A stretch of DNA of 64,000 nucleotides from Telmatherina bonti (Eukaryota > Chordata > Actinopteri > Atheriniformes > Telmatherinidae): NCBI GenBank assembly GCA_933228915.1, contig OW121825.1, positions 1 to 64,000 of the forward strand. Direction: 5' to 3'. Every line of letters begins with the position of its first letter. Position 1 is the first letter of the stretch. The notes under the pieces were generated by a model. The model worked only from the letters and a program-made list of their open reading frames with translations. It was not told the DNA's origin and searched no databases. Made by a program: the position numbers and the translations under genes. Below are positions 1-12,547 of this stretch, piece after piece.

Positions 1-725
1 CAATATAGTGGAGAAGATAGTAAATGGCTCCATAGCGCCCCCTACAATATTTCAATCAATCAGCCCCGCCCACTACATTAACTGACATGGATATGATTCG
101 GCACAGTTTTAGAACCTTCCAGTACCTTCAAAAAAGTCTCTTGGACATATGGGCTAAATCAAACAGGAAGTCAGCCATTTTGAAAAAGGTGACATATTTG
201 GGGTAATTTCTGTCATTTTCTTTGCCATGCATTTTGAGCAACTACTCCGAAGAATTTTATCCAACTTTAACCCAAATGAGTCAGGATGCTCAAGAGACAT
301 GTGTGATTAAAAGTTGTGCTATTTCTTTTAATAGGGGATATCATTTAGGAGAGGCGGGGTAGCAAAGCAGATGTGATGCAACGAAAAGGAAAACAGACAT
401 AACTCCCACAAAAAACAACCAACCTGCACCAAATTTGCTACAGATGATGCCAGTCATATCCTTCACATTTGTGCATGTCAATAATTAGATGATAAGTTAG
501 CCCCGCCCCTTGGTGACAGGAAGTGACTCTTCATAAGGTCTAAATGGCCTGAAGTGCAGTCTGGCTGCACTTTAGGTTGAAAAAGGCATGGGAAGGATGT
601 TGGCAGGGGAGGCGGTGGCATTATGCCGAGCGGCGCCATGGTGCGAGGGCCTATATCACCGCTTGCGGTTTTAATTATTAGGCCCGAGCACCTTGGCGGT
701 GCGAAGGCCTATTGTAATTGCAGTG

Positions 726-785
<60 letters not shown>

Positions 786-2994
786 TTTATTCGGACACTT
801 CGCGTGCTTTTTTGGAGGCCTGAACGTGCTCGAAAACTCACCAAATTTTGCGTACCCCCCCAAGGGAATACGAAAAATTTGATATTTTGAGGTGCTCCAG
901 AATGTTTGGGCGAAAGTGAACGAGAGCGCCACCTATTTTAGGTGCCCCGCCACTGCATGTCATTAATCTTTATGAAAATTCATACACATGATCTACATGC
1001 TAGGGCGAACAAAAAATCCTCTTAATGTCATGGTGAAATGTCGACAAGAAGCCGGCCATTTTAGGTCAAAGTCAATATTTTGGCGTTTTAGCACCTCGCA
1101 TTTTAACGAACTCGTCCTAGAGCTTTTATCCCACTGAGCCACAAATTGCTCAGGATGTTCAGGAGGCATGTGTGATTAAATGTTGTGTTATTTCTTCTAA
1201 TAGGAGACTTAGTTTACGAGGGGCGGGGCCTCAAAGTTTGATGTCTCGCCATGAAAAATTAAACGGATATAACTCCCACATAAAGCAACATTTCTGCACC
1301 AAATTTGCTAGATATGATGGCAGTCCCCTCCTACAGAGTTCTGTATGTCAATATTTTGATTATGAAATAGTCACGCCCCCTGGAGGTCAAAAGTGTTGTT
1401 TTTTGCTCACACACCCATAACTCTGGCTTGGTGGACACCACATGGCCCAAATTCACTCAGGCATCACAAAACATGTTGGTGAAGAGATCTGGTAAAGGAC
1501 ATTGCTCTACGCTGCACGGCGTGCCCGTGACGCCATGGCGAAGTTCCATGTGGCGGCGTGACATCATAAATCACTATAAAATTGTCAATTTTGATCTGAT
1601 CACCCTAAAACTTATAGGGATTAATAAGGGATCAGTCCTGAACAGATTAATGTGACCATTGCTGGTGTAGACCTAAGCCCCGCCCACTTACAACAGGAAG
1701 TGGTTTTTTCCACGTTTGAGGGTCATGCTTCTAAGCAAATGATCCCAAACACTTGAGACTCCTCCAAAACATGTCAAACCCTTTCATGATGCCACAATAA
1801 AAACCTCAAGTAGCTACGCTAAACGGGACATGGCGAATGGCGGTCCAACGCCATGAAACAGGAAGTACCTGTGACCAAGCCATGGAACCTTGGACCTCCA
1901 CCATACTTGCCATGACTGATGACAGGAAGGCCCTGAACTAAGCCCCATTGAAACATTATGGAATAAATGGAGCATGTCTCCATAGCGCCCCCTACAAAAT
2001 TTCAATCAGTCAGCCCCGCCCACTACACGGACCGACATGGATGAAATTCAGCACAGTTTGAGAACCTGCAAGTACCTTCAAAAAAGTCTCTTGGACATAT
2101 GGGCTAAATCCAACAGGAAGTCGGCCATTTTGAAAAAGGTGCCATTTTTGGGGTCATTTCTTTGCCATGCATTTTAAACAACTCCTCCTAGGGATATTGT
2201 CCAACTGACACCCAACTTGCACAGGATGCTCAGGGGGCATGTGTGATTTAAAGTTGTGCTATTTCTTCTAATAGAAGATTTAGTTTAGGAGGGGCGGGCC
2301 CTCAAAGTTTTATGTCTCATTAACAAAGACTTATTGCTAAAACTCCCACATAAAACAACATATCAGCACAGGAATCGACACATTTGATGCCAGTCCCATG
2401 ATGAACAAAATATACAATGCAATAATACGACTATGAATTAGCCCCACCCCTTGGCAACAACAAGTGTCTGATATCGTGAACCAGGAAGTACCTGTAACAA
2501 AGCCATGAAACCTTTGATCTTCACCATACTTGCCATGAGTCATGACAGTTATGTCCTTAATAGAGTAAAATTACAATATAGTGGAAAAGATAGTAAATGG
2601 CTCCATAGCGCCCCCTCCAATATTTCAATCAATCAGCCCCGCCCACTACATTGATCGACATGGATCAAATTCAGCACACTTGTAGCCCCTTCCTGTACCT
2701 TCAAAAAAGTCTCTTGGACATATGGGCTAAATCAAACAGGAAGTCGGCCATGTTGAAAAAGGTGCCATTTTTGGGGTCATTTCTGTCATTTTCTTTGCCA
2801 TGCATTTTGAGAAGGTCCTCCTAAGAATTTTCTCCAACTGTAACCCAAATGAGTCAGGATGCTCAAGCTGCATATCTGATTAAAAGTTGTGTTATTTCTT
2901 TTAATAGGGGATATCGTTTAGGAGAGGCGGGGCAGCGAAGCAGATGTGATCCAATGAAAAGGAAAACTGACATAACTCCCACAAAAAACAACCA
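1..2994. repeat. Satellite-like array, left segment (about 1.2 units of a 2.5 kb unit)
   Basis: One full higher-order unit (1-2573) and part of the next (2574-2994), each starting at the motif CAATATAGTGGA. Three diverged sub-monomers share the anchors 'catagcgccccct', 'ttcaaaaaagtctcttggacatatggg', 'aacaggaagt' and 'cagccccgcccact'. The unit is longer here (2573 bp) because a hairpin and (TTA)n insertion sits at 679-786. Short ORFs recur in every unit, but I see no sign that they code. The array stops at about 2994 inside a sub-monomer, at the same breakpoint used at about 17236 and 38562. Confidence 0.9.
679..786. repeat. TAGGCC hairpin module followed by (TTA)n microsatellite
   Basis: Positions 679-711 form an imperfect palindrome in which TAGGCC and GCACC pair with GGTGC and GGCCTA around a short loop. 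A spacer follows, then a pure TTA/TAT tract of about 60 bp. Most other satellite units have only the TTA tract, so the hairpin module looks inserted into the microsatellite. The same module is at 7512 and, doubled, at 62079 and 62149. Confidence 0.85.
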
Positions 2995-3775
2995 ACCATA
3001 TTTATAGACATGTATGTACAGATGAACATGCAGGTCCATCTGAAGGAATTATTAATTATGTGAATCAGTTTCATATGTGTTTTATTGTTTAGAAGCAGAC
3101 TGATTGCTCTTTGATTTATAGACATTTGTTCGGATTCTTGGATAGAGTGGTATTGGATCAGCTCTGTTGATGGATTGATTAAAACATCCAGTGCGGCTAA
3201 TACTTACAACAATAAGTTACTGAAAACTATATTTATGTAAATGATGTTAACAGTTTTTAACAAATGTCACAGGCATGTTAATAAGCATAATGAATTAAAA
3301 CTAAACTTGAAGCATTTATGTATTATTCCTCCCTGTTGCTCTTTGTCTGTACTGTGGGGGATTACATGAAAAAGAAAAAATCTGAGGCTTTGGTTCTGAG
3401 AATGAGCAGCTAATTCTTGTTTTGAATAAAGTAAAAATAATATAACATCCATTTATGGAAAACTGGTGGGATTTTTTTTTCAATTTCATTAAACACTGTG
3501 GCATATTTGATCCACTTTTAGATTATTTTTTTCAATGTATTGAAGCCAGAGTATGTAAGATTTCAAAGCGATTCTTTCCAACACTAGGTGGCAAACGCCA
3601 TGTAGTGAGCAAAACCACACAACTGCTACCTCTACAAACCACCACAGGGCGGAAGTAGTGAGCTAAACTTGCTCCTCACCCCTCCCATCCTCTAAATACA
3701 GCGGAACCGTCACCGTCCACAAGACTCAAAGTTTATTTACAAACTGTGTGATGACATCCAGTATTTCAGCTACAC
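2995..3775. other. Block 0, non-coding lead segment
   Basis: This is non-satellite sequence that matches 17237-18005 and 38563-39342 almost base for base. It runs up to a short coding exon at 3776 and contains a TATA-like stretch (CTCTAAATACAG, about 3691-3702) followed by a GC-richer stretch that may be 5' UTR. I see no gene before 3776. The short ORFs on either strand here overlap one another and have no recognisable domain. Confidence 0.6.
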
Positions 3776-5206
3776 ATGAACCGGTAAGTAACTGTTAACA
3801 CAACAGGCTCTTCGTCATGCTGAAAATGATACTCTCTTATGGTGTTTTTTTTGCAAAGTAGTACGTAAAAATGACAATATCGCGTATGGAATAAACGGTG
3901 GTACTAAGAAGAGGCTAAGCTACGTGCTAAGCTAGCTATAGTTGTTAGGCTAATTCTAACTTTATTAATATTTCTGCATATATTCAGCTGATGTTAGACT
4001 GAATCAGCCTAACACAGGCAGTCAGACACTGACATAATGCAGAATTTACATGTTTGAATGTTGTTACAGCGATGATCCGTGTACACACTTGTTTTCAGTG
4101 ATGAATATGACATGTTAAGGTTGCCAGGAAGGCCGAGGCAGGGCTGGTGGACGGTCCGAGGACAAGCGGGTCAGTCTGAGGAAGACGAGCTGCAGCTTCC
4201 AGAGATGTGACTGGCTAGCTGTAGTACAGGTAAAATGCAGTTTCATGTTCACTGTTTTGTCTCAAGATATTACTGATAAAAAACATTTATTACAGGAATT
4301 CCACAGTATTCCAATAACCAACAATGGTAAACGAGGCTGAAGTTAGCTTCCGATTCGCAATATGTGTAAAGGGCAATTCCACTGAATTTTTCGGAAACAC
4401 CACATTAGACCAGGTCCTGACAAAAAACTACAACACTTGGACTCTTAAAACCTGGGTTAAAATATTCCACATACTATGCAGATTCAATAAAACATAGTGT
4501 CTGATTTGTGAAATCTTTATTCTATTTGTGAAAATGCAAATAAGGGTCATTTCATGACTTTTTTGGCATCTGGACCACATTACATCAGGTCCTGACAAAA
4601 AACTAAAACACTTAGACTCTTCAAATGTGGGCTAAAATATTCCACATACTATACCAGTTTTTTGTCAGTACCTGGTCTAATGTGGTGGCGTTTCCAAAAA
4701 ATTCAGTGTAATTGCCCTTTACACATATTGCAGCCATAAGCTGCGGATCGGAAGCTAACTTCAGCCTCGTCAATGGTAACTGTTTTATGTATTATTTGTT
4801 GTTGTAACATAAATGTAATTTTATATTTGAGCTTGTTACCTACTGCTCTGTCTTCCATATGTTACTTGTTGCTTTGGCATCCAGACATTAGTTTTAGATA
4901 TTACAGTAATATATTAACTTAGTCTCTGAACAAAGTTGGTAGACACAGACCTTCACTAAAAAATCTGATCTTTCACTTTTCACTTTGTTTTCCATCAGTT
5001 AGTAAAATGTGGCTCTATTTATCTAACCAATCTTTTGTATAATTTTGCAGAGACGTCTTGATGACATAAATGTGAAGGACCTAAGAAGACTCACATCCCA
5101 GCTCCTCAGAAGGAAACAAGGCTTGATTCCCAGTTGCTGTGTGGCTACTGAAGAGCAGTTTCCTGATCTGCACAGACACAACATTGGTTTTATTTTTGGT
5201 GTTTGA
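3776..5206 (+). pseudogene. Block 0 copy of the small 3-exon gene, broken by a 14-bp deletion
   Basis: This has the same exon structure as the intact copy at 18006-18987. Exon 1 is 3776-3783 (ATG, then donor GTAAGT), exon 2 is 4099-4229 and exon 3 is 5051-5206, with the same splice signals. In exon 2 a 3-nt in-frame deletion removes one Leu codon. A 14-nt deletion then removes the stretch coding for KQQRC and puts a TGA at 4208-4210, so translation would stop after about 38 residues. Intron 2 also carries a 440-bp MITE at 4331-4770. The copy at 39343-40772 shares all three lesions. The exon order and the lesion are read directly; that the gene was functional is inferred from the block 1 copy. 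Confidence 0.7.
4331..4770. mobile_element. 440-bp MITE with long terminal inverted repeats and 9-bp TSD (MULE-like)
   Basis: Perfect 9-bp target-site duplications (CAATGGTAA) lie at 4322-4330 and 4771-4779. The outer 24 bp (4331-4354 and 4747-4770) are perfect inverted repeats, and imperfect complementarity extends about 100 bp inward. There is no coding capacity. The block 1 intron lacks the element, which gives a natural empty site at about 18553. A 9-bp TSD with long TIRs fits a non-autonomous Mutator-like element, but the TIR family was not identified. Confidence 0.85.
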
Positions 5207-5707
5207 TTCTTTTTTTTTTTTCTAGTAAACCACAATTTAATAGCATTTCTGTGGAATCTATTGTTTACATGTTCGTTGATTGTATTGTTTCTTACTTATA
5301 ACTTTGTGTTACTAATTAAGTAATTTGAGCTACTTTGTACACTTTGAAGCGTTTTTAAAATAAAGAAATTTAAATGCTTTTCCCCATTTATTCAATACAT
5401 TCAAGTCATCTAAATAACTGCAGTAGGATGTGATCATACAGGAACAAGATAAAAGTTTATTACAATTTATGACTGTAATAAATACAGATCTAACAGTGTA
5501 TAAACACACCACAAATCCCACAGAGAAAAGTCTATGATCCACAAACAGAAGACACAACTATATACAAAAGATGTGAAGTTTAGATTCCACAATAGAAGGT
5601 CAATAATTCCTGTTCATGTTTTATGTGTTGCACCCTCGCTGCTGACTTCATACACATTTGTAAACTTTTTTGTTCATTACACTTATGGAAATAATTACAA
5701 GATGCAG
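5207..5707. other. Block 0, 3' flank of the pseudogene up to the array junction
   Basis: AT-rich sequence matching 40773-41275. It has an AATAAA at about 5357, which could be the polyadenylation signal of the upstream gene. At about 5707 it switches abruptly into the middle of a satellite unit ('tggcccaaattcactcagg'), whereas blocks 1 and 2 continue with unique sequence. Block 0 is therefore truncated here. No other gene is seen. Confidence 0.7.
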
Positions 5708-7511
5708 TGGCCCAAATTCACTCAGGCATCACAAAACATGTTGGTGAAGAGATCTGGTAAAGGACGTTGCTCTACGCTGCACGGCGTGCCCGTGACGCCA
5801 TGGCAAAGTTCCATGCGGCGGCGTGACATCATAAATCACTATAAAATTGTCAATTTTGATCTGATCACCCTAAAACTTATAGGGATTAATAAGGGATCAG
5901 TCCTGAACAGATTAATGTGACCATTGCTGGTCTAGACCTAAGCCCCGCCCACTTACAACAGGAAGTGGTTTTTTCCACGTTTGAGGGTCATGCTTCTAAG
6001 GAAATGGTCCCAAACACTTGAGACTCCTCCAAAACATGTCAAACCCTTTCATGATGCCACAATAAAAACCTCAAGTCGCTACGCTAAACGGGACATGGCG
6101 AATAGCGGTCCAACGCCATGAAACAGGAAGTACCTGTGACCAAGCCATGGAACCTTGGACCGCCATCAAACTTGCCATGACTGATGACAGTAAGGCCCTG
6201 AACTAAGCCCCATTGAAACATTATGGAATACATGGAGCATGTCTCCACAGCGCCCCCTACAAAATTTCAATCAATCAGCCCCGCCCACTACATGGACCGA
6301 CATGGATAAAATTGAGCACAGTTGGAGAACCTTCCACTACCTTCAAAAAAGTCTCTTGGACATATGGGCTGAATCCAACAGGAATTCGGCCATTTTGAAA
6401 AAGGTGCCATTTTTGGGGCCATTTCTTTGCCATGCATTTTAAACAACTCCTCCTAGGGATATTGTCCAACTGACACCCAACTTGCACAGGATGCTCAGGA
6501 GGCATGTGTGATTTAAAGTTGTGTTATTTCTTCTAATAGAAGATTTAGTTTAGGAGGGGCGGGCCCTCAAAGTTTGATGTCTCATTAACAAAGACTTATT
6601 GCTAAAACTCCCACATAAAACAACATATCAGCACAGGAATCAACACATTTGATGCCGGTTCCATGATGAACAAAATATACAATGCAATAATATGACTATG
6701 AACTAGCCCCACCCCTTGGCAACAACAAGTGTCTGATATCATGAACCAGGAAGTACCTGTAACAAAGCCATGAAACCTTTGATCTTCACCATACTTGCCA
6801 TGAGTCATGACAGTTATGCCCTTAATAGAATACAATTACAATATAGTGGAAAAGATAGTAAATGGCTCCATAGCGCCCCCTCCAATATTTCAATCAATCA
6901 GCCCCGCCCACTACATTGATCGACATGGATCAAATTCAGCACACTTGTAGCCCCTTCCCGTACCTTCAAAAAAGTCTCTTGGACATATGGGCTAAATCAA
7001 ACAGGAAGTCGGCCATTTTGAAAAAGGTGCCATTTTTGGGGTCATTTCTGTCATTTTCTCTGCCATGCATTTTGAGGAACTTCTCCTAAGAATTTTGTCC
7101 AACTTTAACCCAAATGAGTCAGGATGCTCAAGAGGCATGTGTGATTAAAAGTTGTGCTATTTCTTTTAATAGGGGATATCATTTAGGAGAGGCGGGGCAG
7201 CAAAGCAGATGTGATGCAATGAAAAGGAAAACTGACATAACTCCCACAAAAAACAACCAACCTGCACCAAATTTGCTACAGATGATGCCAGTCATATCCT
7301 TCACATTTGTGCATGTCAATAATTAGATTATGAATTAGCCCCGCCCCTTGGTGACAGAAAGTGACCCTTCATAAGGCCTAAATGGCCTGAAGTGCAGTCT
7401 GGCTGCAGTTTAGAGAGAGAGGCATGGGAAGGATGTTGCCAGGGGAGGCGGTGGCATTATGCCGAGTGGCGCCATGGTGCGAGGGCCTATATCACCGCTT
7501 GCGGTTTTAAT

Positions 7512-7579
7512 TAGGCCCGAGCACCTTGGCGGTGCGAAGGCCTATTGTAATTGCAGTGTTTATTATTATTATTATTATT
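7512..7579. repeat. TAGGCC hairpin module plus short (TTA)n
   Basis: Hairpin at 7512-7544, then a spacer and a TTA tract at about 7559-7579. It has the same organisation as 679-786, with a much shorter microsatellite. The next units (about 10041, 12516 and 15004) lack the hairpin, which explains the 2529-bp period of this unit against about 2480 elsewhere. Confidence 0.8.
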
Positions 7580-10040
7580 TTTATTCGGACACTTCGCGTG
7601 CTTTTTTGGAGGCCTGAACGTGCTCGAAAACTCACCAAATTTTGCGAACCCCCCCAAGGGAATACGAAAAATTTGATATTTTGAGGTGCTCCAGAATGTT
7701 TGGGCGAAACTGAACGAGAGCGCCACCTATTTTAGGTGCCCCGCCACTGCATGTCATTAATCTTTATGAAAATTCATACACATGATCTACATGACAGGAC
7801 AAACAAAAAATCCTCTTAATGTCATGGTGAAATGTCGACAGGAAGGCGGCCATTTTAGGTCAAAGTCAATATTTTGGCGTTTTAGCACCTCGCATTTTAA
7901 CAAACTCGTCCTAGGGCTTTTATCCCACTGAGCCACAAATTGCTCAGGATGTTCAGGAGACATGTGTGATTACATGTTGTGTTATTTCTTCTAATAGGAG
8001 ACTTAGTTTACGAGGGGCGGGGCCTCAAAGTTTGATGTCTCTCCATGAAAAATTAAACAGCTATAACTCCCACATAAAGCAACATTTCTGCACCAAATTT
8101 TCTAGATATGATGGCAGTCCCCTCCTACAGAGTTCTATATGTCAATATTTTGATTATGAAATAGCCACGCCCCCTGGAGGTCAAAAGTGTTGTTTTTTGC
8201 TCACACACCCAGAACTCTGGCTTGGTGGACACCATATGGCCCAAATTCACTCAGGCATCACAAAACATGTTGGTGAAGAGATCTGGTAAAGGACGTTGCT
8301 CTGCGCTGCACGGCGTGCCCGTGACGCCATGGCGAAGTTCCATGCGGTGGCGTGATTTCATAAATCACTATAAAATTGTCAATTTTGATCTGATCACCCT
8401 AAAACTTATAGGGATTAATAAGGGATCAGTCCTGAACAGATTAATGTGACCATTGCTGGTGTAGACCTTAGCTCCGCCCACTTACAACAGGAAGTGTTTT
8501 TTTCCACGTTTGAGGGTCATGCTTCTAAGCAAATGGTCCCAAACACTTGAGACTCCTCCAAAACATGTCAAACCCTTTCATGATGCCACAATAAAAACCT
8601 CAAGTCGCTACGCTAAACGGGACATGGCGAATGGCGGTCCAACGCCATGAAACAGGAAGTACCTGTGACCAAGCCATGGAACCTTGGACCGCCACCATAC
8701 TTGCCATGACTGATGACAGTAAGGCCCTGAACTAAGCCCCATTGAAACATTATGGAATAAATGGAGCATGTCTCCATAGCGCCCCCTACAAAATTTCAAT
8801 CAATCAGCCCCGTCCACTACATGGACCGACATGAATAAAATTCAGCACAGTTGGAGAACCTTCCAGTACCTTCAAAAAAGTCTCTTGGACATATGGGCTA
8901 AATCCAACAGGAAGTCGGGCATTTAGAAAAAGGTGCCATTTTTGGGGTCATTTCTTTGCCATGCATTTTAAACAACTCCTCCTAGGGATATTGTCCAACT
9001 GACACCCAACTTGCACAGGATGCTCAGGAGGCATGTGTGATTTAAAGTTGTGTTATTTCTTCTAATAGAAGATTTAGTTTAGGAGGGGCGGGCCCTCAAA
9101 GTTTGATGTCTCATTAACAAAGACTTATTGCTAAAACTCCCACATAAAACAACATATCAGCACAGGAATCGACCCATTTGATGCCAGTCCCATGATGAAC
9201 ACAATCTACAATGCAATAATATGACTCTGAACTAGCCCCACCCCTTGGCAACAAGAAGTGTCTGATATCATGAACCAGGAAGTACCTGTAACAAAGCCAT
9301 GAAATTGTTGATCTTCACCATACTTGCCATGAGTCATGAAAGTTATGCCCTTAATAGAGTAAAATTAAAATATAGTGGAAAAGATAGTAAATGGCTCCAT
9401 AGCGCCCCCTACAATATTTCAATCAATCAGCCCTGCCCACTACATTGACTGACATGGATCAAATTCAGCTCTATTGTAGACCATCCCAGTACCTTCAAAA
9501 AAGTCTCTTGGACATATGGGCTAAATCAAACAGGAAGTCGGCCATTTTGAAAAAGGTGCCATTTTTGGGGTCATTTCTGTCATTTTCTTTGCCATGCATT
9601 TTGAGAAGTTCCTTCTAAGAATTTTATCTAACTTTAACCCAAATGAGTCAGGATGCTCAAGAGGCATGTGTGATTAAAAGTTGTGTTATTTCTTTTAATA
9701 GGGGATATCGTTTAGGAGAGGCGGGGCAGCAAAGCAGATGTGATGCAATGAAAAGGAAAACTGACATAACTCCCACAAAAAACAACCAACCTGCACCAAA
9801 TTTGCTACAGATGATGTCAGTCATGTCCTTCACATTTCTGTATGTCAATAATTAGATTATTAGTTAGCCCCGTCCCTTGGTGACAGGAAGTGACCGTTCA
9901 TAAGGCCTTAACAGCCTGAAGTGCAGTCTGGCTGCACTTTAGGTTGAGAGAGGCATGGGAAGGATGTTTGCAGGGGAGGCGGTGGCATTATGCCGAGCGG
10001 CGCCATGGTGCGAGGGCCTATATCACCGCCTGCGGTTTTA

Positions 10041-10054
10041 ATTATTATTATTAT
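10041..10054. repeat. Short (TTA)n tract in satellite unit
   Basis: ATT/TTA repeat directly after 'tgcggtttta', at the position where other units carry the hairpin module. It represents the unoccupied state of the site. Confidence 0.7.
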
Positions 10055-12515
10055 TTTTATTCGGACACTTCGCGTGCTTTTTTGGAGGCCTGAACGTGCT
10101 CGAAAACTCACCAAATTTTGCGTACCCCCCCAAGGGAATACGAAAAATTTGATATTTTGAGGTGCTCCAGAATGTTTGGGCGAAGCTGAATGAGAGCGCC
10201 ACCTATTTTAGGTGCCCCGCCACTGCATGTCATTAATCTTTATGAACATTCATACACATGATCTACATGCTAGGGCGAACAAAAAATCCTCTTAATGTCA
10301 TGGTGAAATGTCGACAGGAAGGCGGCCATTTAAGGTCAAAGTCAATATTTTGGCGTTTTAGCACCTCGCATTTTAACGAACTCGTCCTAGAGCTTTTATC
10401 CCACTGAGCCACAAATTGCTCAGTATGTTCAGGAGGCATGTGTGATTAAATGTTGTGTTATTTCTTCTAATAGGAGACTTAGTTTACGAGGGGCGGGGCC
10501 TCAAAATTTGATGTCTCGCCATGAAAAATTAAACGGATATAACTCCCACATAAAGCAACATTTCTGCACCAAATTTGCTAGATATGATGGCAGTCCCCTC
10601 CTACAGAGTTCTATATGTCAATATTTTGATTATGAAATAGCCACGCCCCCTGGAGGTCAAAAGTGTTGTTTTTTGCTCACACACCCATAACTCTGGCTTG
10701 GTGGACACCACATGGCCCAAATTCACTCAGGCATCAGAAAACATGTTGGTGAAGAGATCTTATAAAGGACGTTGCTCTACGCTGCACGGCGTGCCCGTGA
10801 CGCCATGGCGAAGTTCCATGCGGCGGCGTGACATCATAAATCACTATAAAATTGTCAATTTTGATCTGAGCACCCTAAAACTTATAGGGATTAATAAGGG
10901 ATCAGTCCTGAACAGATTAATGTGACCATTGCTGGTCTAGACCTAAGCCCCGCCCACTTACAACAGGAAGTGGTTTTTTCCACGTTTGAGGGTCATGCTT
11001 CTAAGCAAATGGTCCCAAACACTTGAGCCTCCTCCAAAACATGTCAAACCCTTTCATGATGCCACAATAAAAACCTCAAGTCGCTACGCTAAACGGGACA
11101 TGGCGAATGGCGGTCCAACGCCATGAAACAGGAAGTACCTGTGACCAAGCCATGGAACCTTGGACCGCAACCATACTTGCCATGACTGATGACAGTAAGG
11201 CCCTGAACTAAGCCCCATTGAAACATAATGGAATACATGGAGCATGTCTCTATAGCGCCCCCTACAAAATTTCAATCAATCAGCCCCGCCCACTACATGG
11301 ACCGACATGGATAAAATTCAGCACAGTTGGAGAACCTTCCAGTACCTTCAAAAAAGTCTCTTGGACATATGGGCTAAATTCAACAGGAAGTCGGCCATTT
11401 TGAAAAAGGCGCCATTTTTGGGGTCATTTCTTTGCCATGCATTTTAAACAACTCCTCCTAGGGATATTGTCCAACTGACACCCAACTTGCACAGGATGCT
11501 CAGGAGGCATGTGTGATTTAAAGTTGTGTTATTTCTTCTAATAGAAGATTTAGTTTAGGAGGGGCGGGCCCTCAAAGTTTGATGTCTTATTAACAAAGAC
11601 TTATTGCTAAACCTCCCACATAAAACAACATATCAGCACAGGAATCGCCACATTTGATGCCAGTCCCATGATGAACAAAATCTACAATGCAATAATGGGA
11701 CTATGAATTAGCCCCACCCCTTGGCAACAACAAGTGTCTGATATCGTGAACCAGGAAGTACCTGTAACAAAGCCATGAAACCTTTGATCTTCACCATACT
11801 TGCCATGACTTATGACAGTAAAGTCCTTAATAGAGTAAAATTACAATATAGTGGAGAAGATAGTAAATGGCTCCATAGCGCCCCCTACAATATTTTAATT
11901 AATTAGCCCCGCCCACTACATTGACTGACATGGTTATGATTCGGGAAACTTGTAGACGCTCCCAGTACCTTCAAAAAAGTCTCTTGGACATATGGGCTAA
12001 ATCAAACAGGGAGTCGGCCATTTTGAAAAAGGTGCCATTTTTGGGGTCATTTCTGTCATTTTCTTTGCCATGCATTTTGAGGAACTTCTCCTAAGAATTT
12101 TGTCCAACTTTAACCCAAATGAGTCAGGATGCTCAAGAGGCATGTGTGATTAGAAGTTGTGCTATTTCTTTTAATAGGGGATATCGTTTAGGAGAGGCGG
12201 GGCAGCAAAGCAGATGTGATGCAACAAAAAGAAAAACTGACATAAATCCCCCAAAAAACAACCAACCTGCACCAAATTTGCTACAGATGATGCCAGTCAT
12301 ATCCTTCACATTTGTGCATGTCAATAATTAGATGATAAGTTAGCCCCGCCCCTTGGTGACAGGAAGTGACCCTTCATAAAACCTAAATGGTCTGAAGTGC
12401 AGTCTGGCTGCACTTTAGGTTGAGAGAGGCATGGGAAGGATGTTGCCAGGGGAGGCGGTGGCATGATGCCGAGCGGCGCCATGGTGCGAGGGCCTATATC
12501 ACCGCCTGCGGTTTT

Positions 12516-12516
12516 A

Positions 12517-12546
<30 letters not shown>
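12516..12546. repeat. (TTA)n microsatellite with altered right flank
   Basis: About ten TTA repeats, followed by 'ctcctaataaatgaattgc' instead of the usual 'tttttattcggacacttcgcg'. The unit at 15004-15025 shares this variant flank, so these two units are closer relatives. Confidence 0.75.

Positions 12547-12547
<1 letters not shown>

Noticed and set aside
623..932. ORFs with runs of Tyr, Ile or Asn
   Set aside because: They are translations of the (TTA)n microsatellite.
1428..1655. Recurring 75- and 82-codon ORFs in each satellite unit (for example 1172-1420, 8222-8449, 10698-10925)
   Set aside because: They recur because units are recent copies. Substitutions between units are not concentrated at third positions by eye, there is no domain, and other frames are equally open.
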